64,000 nt of DNA. Origin: Streptacidiphilus sp. 4-A2 (GTDB lineage: Bacteria > Actinomycetota > Actinomycetes > Streptomycetales > Streptomycetaceae). The stretch spans positions 5,505,845 to 5,569,844 of the forward strand of contig JAAFYY010000001.1 of the NCBI GenBank assembly GCA_014284505.1, in the 5' to 3' direction. The notes below the pieces were generated by a model. It was not told where the DNA came from. It saw nothing but the letters and a program-made list of their open reading frames with translations, and ran no database searches. Below, in pieces: positions 61,478-64,000 of the stretch (positions are counted from its first letter, which is position 1; each line of letters starts with the position of its first letter). The translations under genes were made by a program, and so were the position numbers.

Positions 61478-62141
61478 TCAGCCCGATATCAGCTCCCTGG
61501 CGTAACCGACGGCCTCGGCCAGGGTGGCCACCGGCACCCCGACCCGCCCCAGCTCCCGGCGGGTGTGCGCGCCCCGGTGAACAGCACCGCGTGCGCCCCG
61601 GCATGGGCGGCGGCCAGGGCGTCGTCCACCGCATCGCCTATCAGCACCGTCCGGGCCGGGTCGACCTGCTCCGCCGCCAGCTCCCGCAGATGCCGGACCA
61701 GGTAGTCGGCCTTGCCGGAGACCCCCGAGTCGCCGTCCCGGCCCTGGACTCGCAGAAAGTGCCGCTCCAGGCCGAGGCCGCGCACCAGCGGGAGCAGCTG
61801 CTCGTGCCCGTACATGGACAGCAGCGACTGCGAGCAGCGGCCGCCGTCGACCCACTCCACCAGCAGCTCCTCCGCGCCGGCGGTCAGCCCGCAGCTGTCA
61901 CGCCGGGCCTGGTAGTGCCGGTGGAAGCAGCTGTCCATCTGCACCCACTCGTCCGGCGAGGGCCTGCGGCCGATCCGGTGCTCGTAGAAGTCGATGACCG
62001 GGATGCGATAGGTCTCCCGGTACTGCTCCACCGTGAGCGGTCCGAGGCCCAGCTCGGCGAAGGCGGCATTGCTGGCCCCGACGACCGCCCGATGTCGTCG
62101 AAGAGAGTGCCGTTCCAGTCCCAGACAATGTGTGCGCGCAT
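61478..62141 (-). CDS. HAD-family phosphatase, two frameshifts
   Basis: About 221 residues. Motif I is VWDWNGTLFDD at the N-terminus, with nucleophile Asp and the second Asp replaced by Asn (DxN); helices VEQYRETYRIPVIDFYEHRI follow. Motif II Ser is in LLSMYGHEQLL, and motif IV VLIGDAVDDALAAAHAGAHA binds Mg. It resembles phosphoglycolate phosphatase-like enzymes. Asn at the +2 position of motif I is unusual for a phosphatase, where Asp is the acid/base. Breaks near 62090 and 61573. Start at 62141. Confidence 0.82.
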
Positions 62142-62230
62142 GAACGGACCGTATCGGGCGCCACTGACAACCGGGCCCAGCGGGTCGGAGCAGCAGCTCG
62201 GCACGGCCGACCCGGCGGAGCAGCGGCAGC

Positions 62231-62745
62231 TCAGGCCAGCAGGCCGGAGATCTCCTGGACCGCGTACCAGAGCAGTTCGTGGTCCTCGGCGCCGTCGACG
62301 GTGAAGCGGGCGTCCTCGTCCCCGGCGTCGGCGGCGGCCACCGCCTCGACCGCGGCGGCGACATCGTCCCGGACCTCGGCGTCGTCGGCGTCGGCGTGCA
62401 CGGCCGCGGCCTTGGCCAGCAGCAGCGGCTCGGTCAGGGCCACCGCCCCGAGCGCGGCGGCATGCTCGTGCTCGGCGTCCACCTGCAAGGTGACCGTGCG
62501 GTCCGGCACGTCCAGGGCAACCACCACCCGGCGGCGCGGGGCCTTGGCGTCCCCGGCGAGCAGCCGCAGCGAGGACTGGGCCGCGCGCACCAGCGCCGCG
62601 TACTCCAGCTCCTCGATGTCGTCGCTGAGGTACCACTCCCGGAGCGCGGGGTGACCGCGTAGGCGCGCAACGGGGCCTCGCCGAGGGTCCCCTCGGCATG
62701 GGCCAGCGCGAGGGCAGTCAGGGTGGTCGGCACATACACGCGCAT
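62231..62745 (-). CDS. DUF6912 family protein, one frameshift
   Basis: About 171 residues. MRVYVPTTLTALALAHAEGT begins the family; after one base is restored near 62651 it continues YAVTPALREWYLSDDIEELE, then EYAALVRAAQSSLRLLA and RRRVVVALDVPDRTVTLQV. The C-terminal EDHELLWYAVQEISGLL is conserved in this actinobacterial family. Function unknown. It is upstream of the HAD phosphatase on the same strand, 89 bp apart, and close to secA as in other streptomycetes. Confidence 0.8.
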
Positions 62746-62862
62746 CGGGGCGCTCCGGGTGGTCGGATCGGGTGGCCTGGAGTTTCGGAGCCTGGGACTC
62801 CTGCGCCCAGCATAGGCGCCCGGAACCCGGCGGCTGCGGATCACCCGGACGGCTGCGGTGGG

Positions 62863-62877
62863 TCACCGATCGGGTGA
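62863..62877. promoter_or_regulatory. BldM-like palindrome, one base short
   Basis: TCACCGATCGGGTGA matches TCACcCgnncGgGTGA except for one missing C in the left half. The flanks (GACTCCTGATC) match those of the hup-upstream site (GACTCCCGAC). A TCACCCGG half-site lies 22 bp to the left. Confidence 0.45.
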
Positions 62878-63050
62878 CTCCTGATCGCACTGGGTGAGCG
62901 CGCCGGCTCGAACGTTCTCCGCTTTGCCGCAGGTCAAGGCCACTTCTTCACTCGGATCAGCGAACTTCGCAGCGTGAGCCGGGGGCGGCGGGCGTTCCTT
63001 GTCGCTGTCGGTGGCAGCCGGTAGCACTGTGCTCACACCGCGCACCGTTT

Positions 63051-63086
63051 TCAGCACTGATTCCAGCACTGATTCCAGCACCGTTT
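63051..63086. repeat. 12-bp tandem repeat, three copies
   Basis: TCAGCACTGATT, CCAGCACTGATT and CCAGCACCGTTT in series, with a degenerate fourth copy, end about 20 bp before the start codon of the Rv3235-family gene. Confidence 0.75.
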
Positions 63087-63106
63087 CCAGCACAGGGGTT
63101 GTCACC

Positions 63107-63771
63107 ATGGCCGAGACCGAGCTCCTCGGGACCGTGCTCCAGCCGATCGTCCGACGTCTGTACCCGCGCCCGGCAACGACCGCCCCCGGGGCCCCGGCAC
63201 TCCAGCCGCCGGTCACCGCGCCTGCCGCCCCGCCCGTCCTGCCTGCCGCACCTGCCACGCCTGCCGCATCTGCCACGCCCGTCCCGGCCGCCGGGCCGGG
63301 CTCCCAGCCGCTGTCCGCTCCGGCCGCGTCATCCGGGCAGATCGGGCAGACCGGGCAGACCGGGGTCAGGCTGGGGCGGGTGCACGGGGTCGGCGCCAAC
63401 CGCCACCGACAGCACGATCCGGCGCCCAGCCGCACCGGCGACAACCTGCTGGCCGGCCGCTATGCCCAGCGGCTGCTGGAGGTGCTCAGCGGGCACCGGG
63501 TCTGCGATCAGCTGACCGCGCTGGTCACCGAGGAGGTCCACGCCGACATCAGGACCCTGGTCCGGCGCCGCTGCCTGATCGGACCCAACGGGACACAGCC
63601 GGTGCTCTGGAAGGTCTTCGACGACTCCCCGCGCCGGGCGTGCTGGAGGTGACCGCCTCGGTCCGGGTCGGCGAACGGCTGGAGATGCTGGCGTTCCGGC
63701 TGGAGCTGCGCCGGATGCCGCGCCGCCCGGACGGCACATGGCGGTTCACCGCCCTGGAAACCAGGTGGTGA
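63107..63771 (+). CDS. Rv3235-family protein, one frameshift
   Basis: About 221 residues. A Pro/Ala-rich N-terminal half (PVTAPAAPPVLPAAPATPAA) precedes a C-terminal domain: LLAGRYAQRLLEVLSGHRVC, DQLTALVTEEVHADI and, after a break near 63637, VLEVTASVRVGERLEMLAFR then LELRRMPRRPDGTWRFTALE. Mycobacterial Rv3235 also lies near secA1. No known function. Start ATG at 63107 with AGGGG. The N-terminal Ala/Pro run resembles a flexible linker to a partner. Confidence 0.8.
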
Positions 63772-63780
63772 ACCGCCATG
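63737..63780. terminator. Terminator overlapping the end of the Rv3235-family gene
   Basis: CATGGCGGTTCACC pairs perfectly with GGTGAACCGCCATG, with inner CCTGG/CCAGG. The stop codon TGA (63769-63771) lies within the right arm. It separates convergent genes. Confidence 0.75.
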
Positions 63781-63824
63781 TGGATGCTGCGATGCAGGTA
63801 CCGCGGGGCCGTTACGGCGGGCCG

Positions 63825-64000
63825 TTACTTCTTGCGGCGGCGGCCCTTGGCACCCTTGCGGCGGTCCGCGCGGGTCTCCGTCACCCCGTCCTCCTCGGCG
63901 TCGTCGCTGAGGAAGTCGCCTTCGATCACGCCGCCCTCACCGTCCACCGACGGGGCGATGTAGTGCAGCCGGTCGGGACGCTGCGGGGCCTCCAGGCCCT
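63825..64000 (-). CDS. secA: Preprotein translocase ATPase SecA, C-terminal end (partial)
   Basis: The last 57 codons plus the TAA at 63825-63827. The reading is APQRPDRLHYIAPSVDGEGG, then VIEGDFLSDDAEEDG and a basic end RADRRKGAKGRRRKK. This 'PDRLHYIAPSVDGEGG' linker and Lys/Arg end are typical of streptomycete SecA, and no zinc-binding Cys motif is present at this end. The gene continues to the right. Neighbours (Rv3235-family, DUF6912) agree with SecA1's usual surroundings. Confidence 0.85.
   Translation of the reverse strand, partial: GLEAPQRPDRLHYIAPSVDGEGGVIEGDFLSDDAEEDGVTETRADRRKGAKGRRRKK

Larger units (their letters stand above)
62746..63106. other. Divergent intergenic region with BldM-like site and tandem repeat
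   Basis: 361 bp between DUF6912 (leftward) and the Rv3235-family gene (rightward). Besides the palindrome at 62863 and the 12-bp repeat at 63051, the middle (62905-62980) is AT-richer (CTCGAACGTTCTCCGCTTTG) and probably holds the promoters. Confidence 0.5.

Overview
The window is about 73% GC. Its gene content and order match the core of a Streptomycetaceae chromosome (Streptomyces, Kitasatospora or Streptacidiphilus): ssgG-type SALP, hup next to murA, ssrA/smpB/ftsEX, prfB-pkaB-pkaA, a large NAD-glutamate dehydrogenase, and secA at the right edge. From memory, the order parallels S. coelicolor SCO2916 to SCO3005. I see no integrase, transposase, CRISPR array or prophage.

Most long genes are broken by one or a few single-base indels, including genes that should be essential or highly conserved (murA, the glutamate dehydrogenase, hppD). 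Reading frame resumes within a few bases each time, usually at a short G/C run. I read this as sequence or assembly error, not gene decay, so genes are given as whole CDS with shift positions noted.

Layout. 1-6160: NAD salvage (pncB end, pncA), secreted phospholipase D-like protein, two RDD membrane proteins, ssgG. 6080-12235: GT87 membrane glycosyltransferase, secreted GH18 chitinase, a two-component pair, an anchored hypothetical. 12299-17212: FAD-linked oxidase, hppD, Lrp/AsnC regulator, Lon-domain (S16) protein, IclR regulator. 17519-22117: SF2 helicase, Doc-type toxin with antitoxin, MFS exporter, a 33-residue Cys-rich peptide gene, tRNA-Cys. 22310-26783: a three-subunit molybdenum hydroxylase operon. 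27031-34078: GH20 hexosaminidase with a DasR-like site, DUF3039, YqgE, murA, hup with a BldM-like palindrome, malic enzyme. 34297-38216: candidate small RNA with a SigR-type promoter, HelD/HelR-like helicase, tmRNA and smpB (trans-translation). 38373-46209: ftsX/ftsE, small zinc-ribbon protein, LAETG wall protein, prfB, kinases pkaB and pkaA. 46578-56024: FHA/FtsK-like ATPase, ROK regulator, and a sugar ABC importer with two oddities, a beta-sandwich insertion in one permease and a badly degenerate ATPase. 56164-64000: NAD-glutamate dehydrogenase, HAD phosphatase, DUF6912, Rv3235-family protein, secA end.

Most notable: the ABC importer with a co-transcribed NBD lacking LSGGQ, D-loop and H-loop residues; the Cys-rich peptide gene beside tRNA-Cys; the SigR-type small RNA; a molybdenum hydroxylase Fe-S subunit with a 15-bp-repeat-encoded Gln-rich tail; and short tandem duplications that copy stop codons at the ends of two genes.
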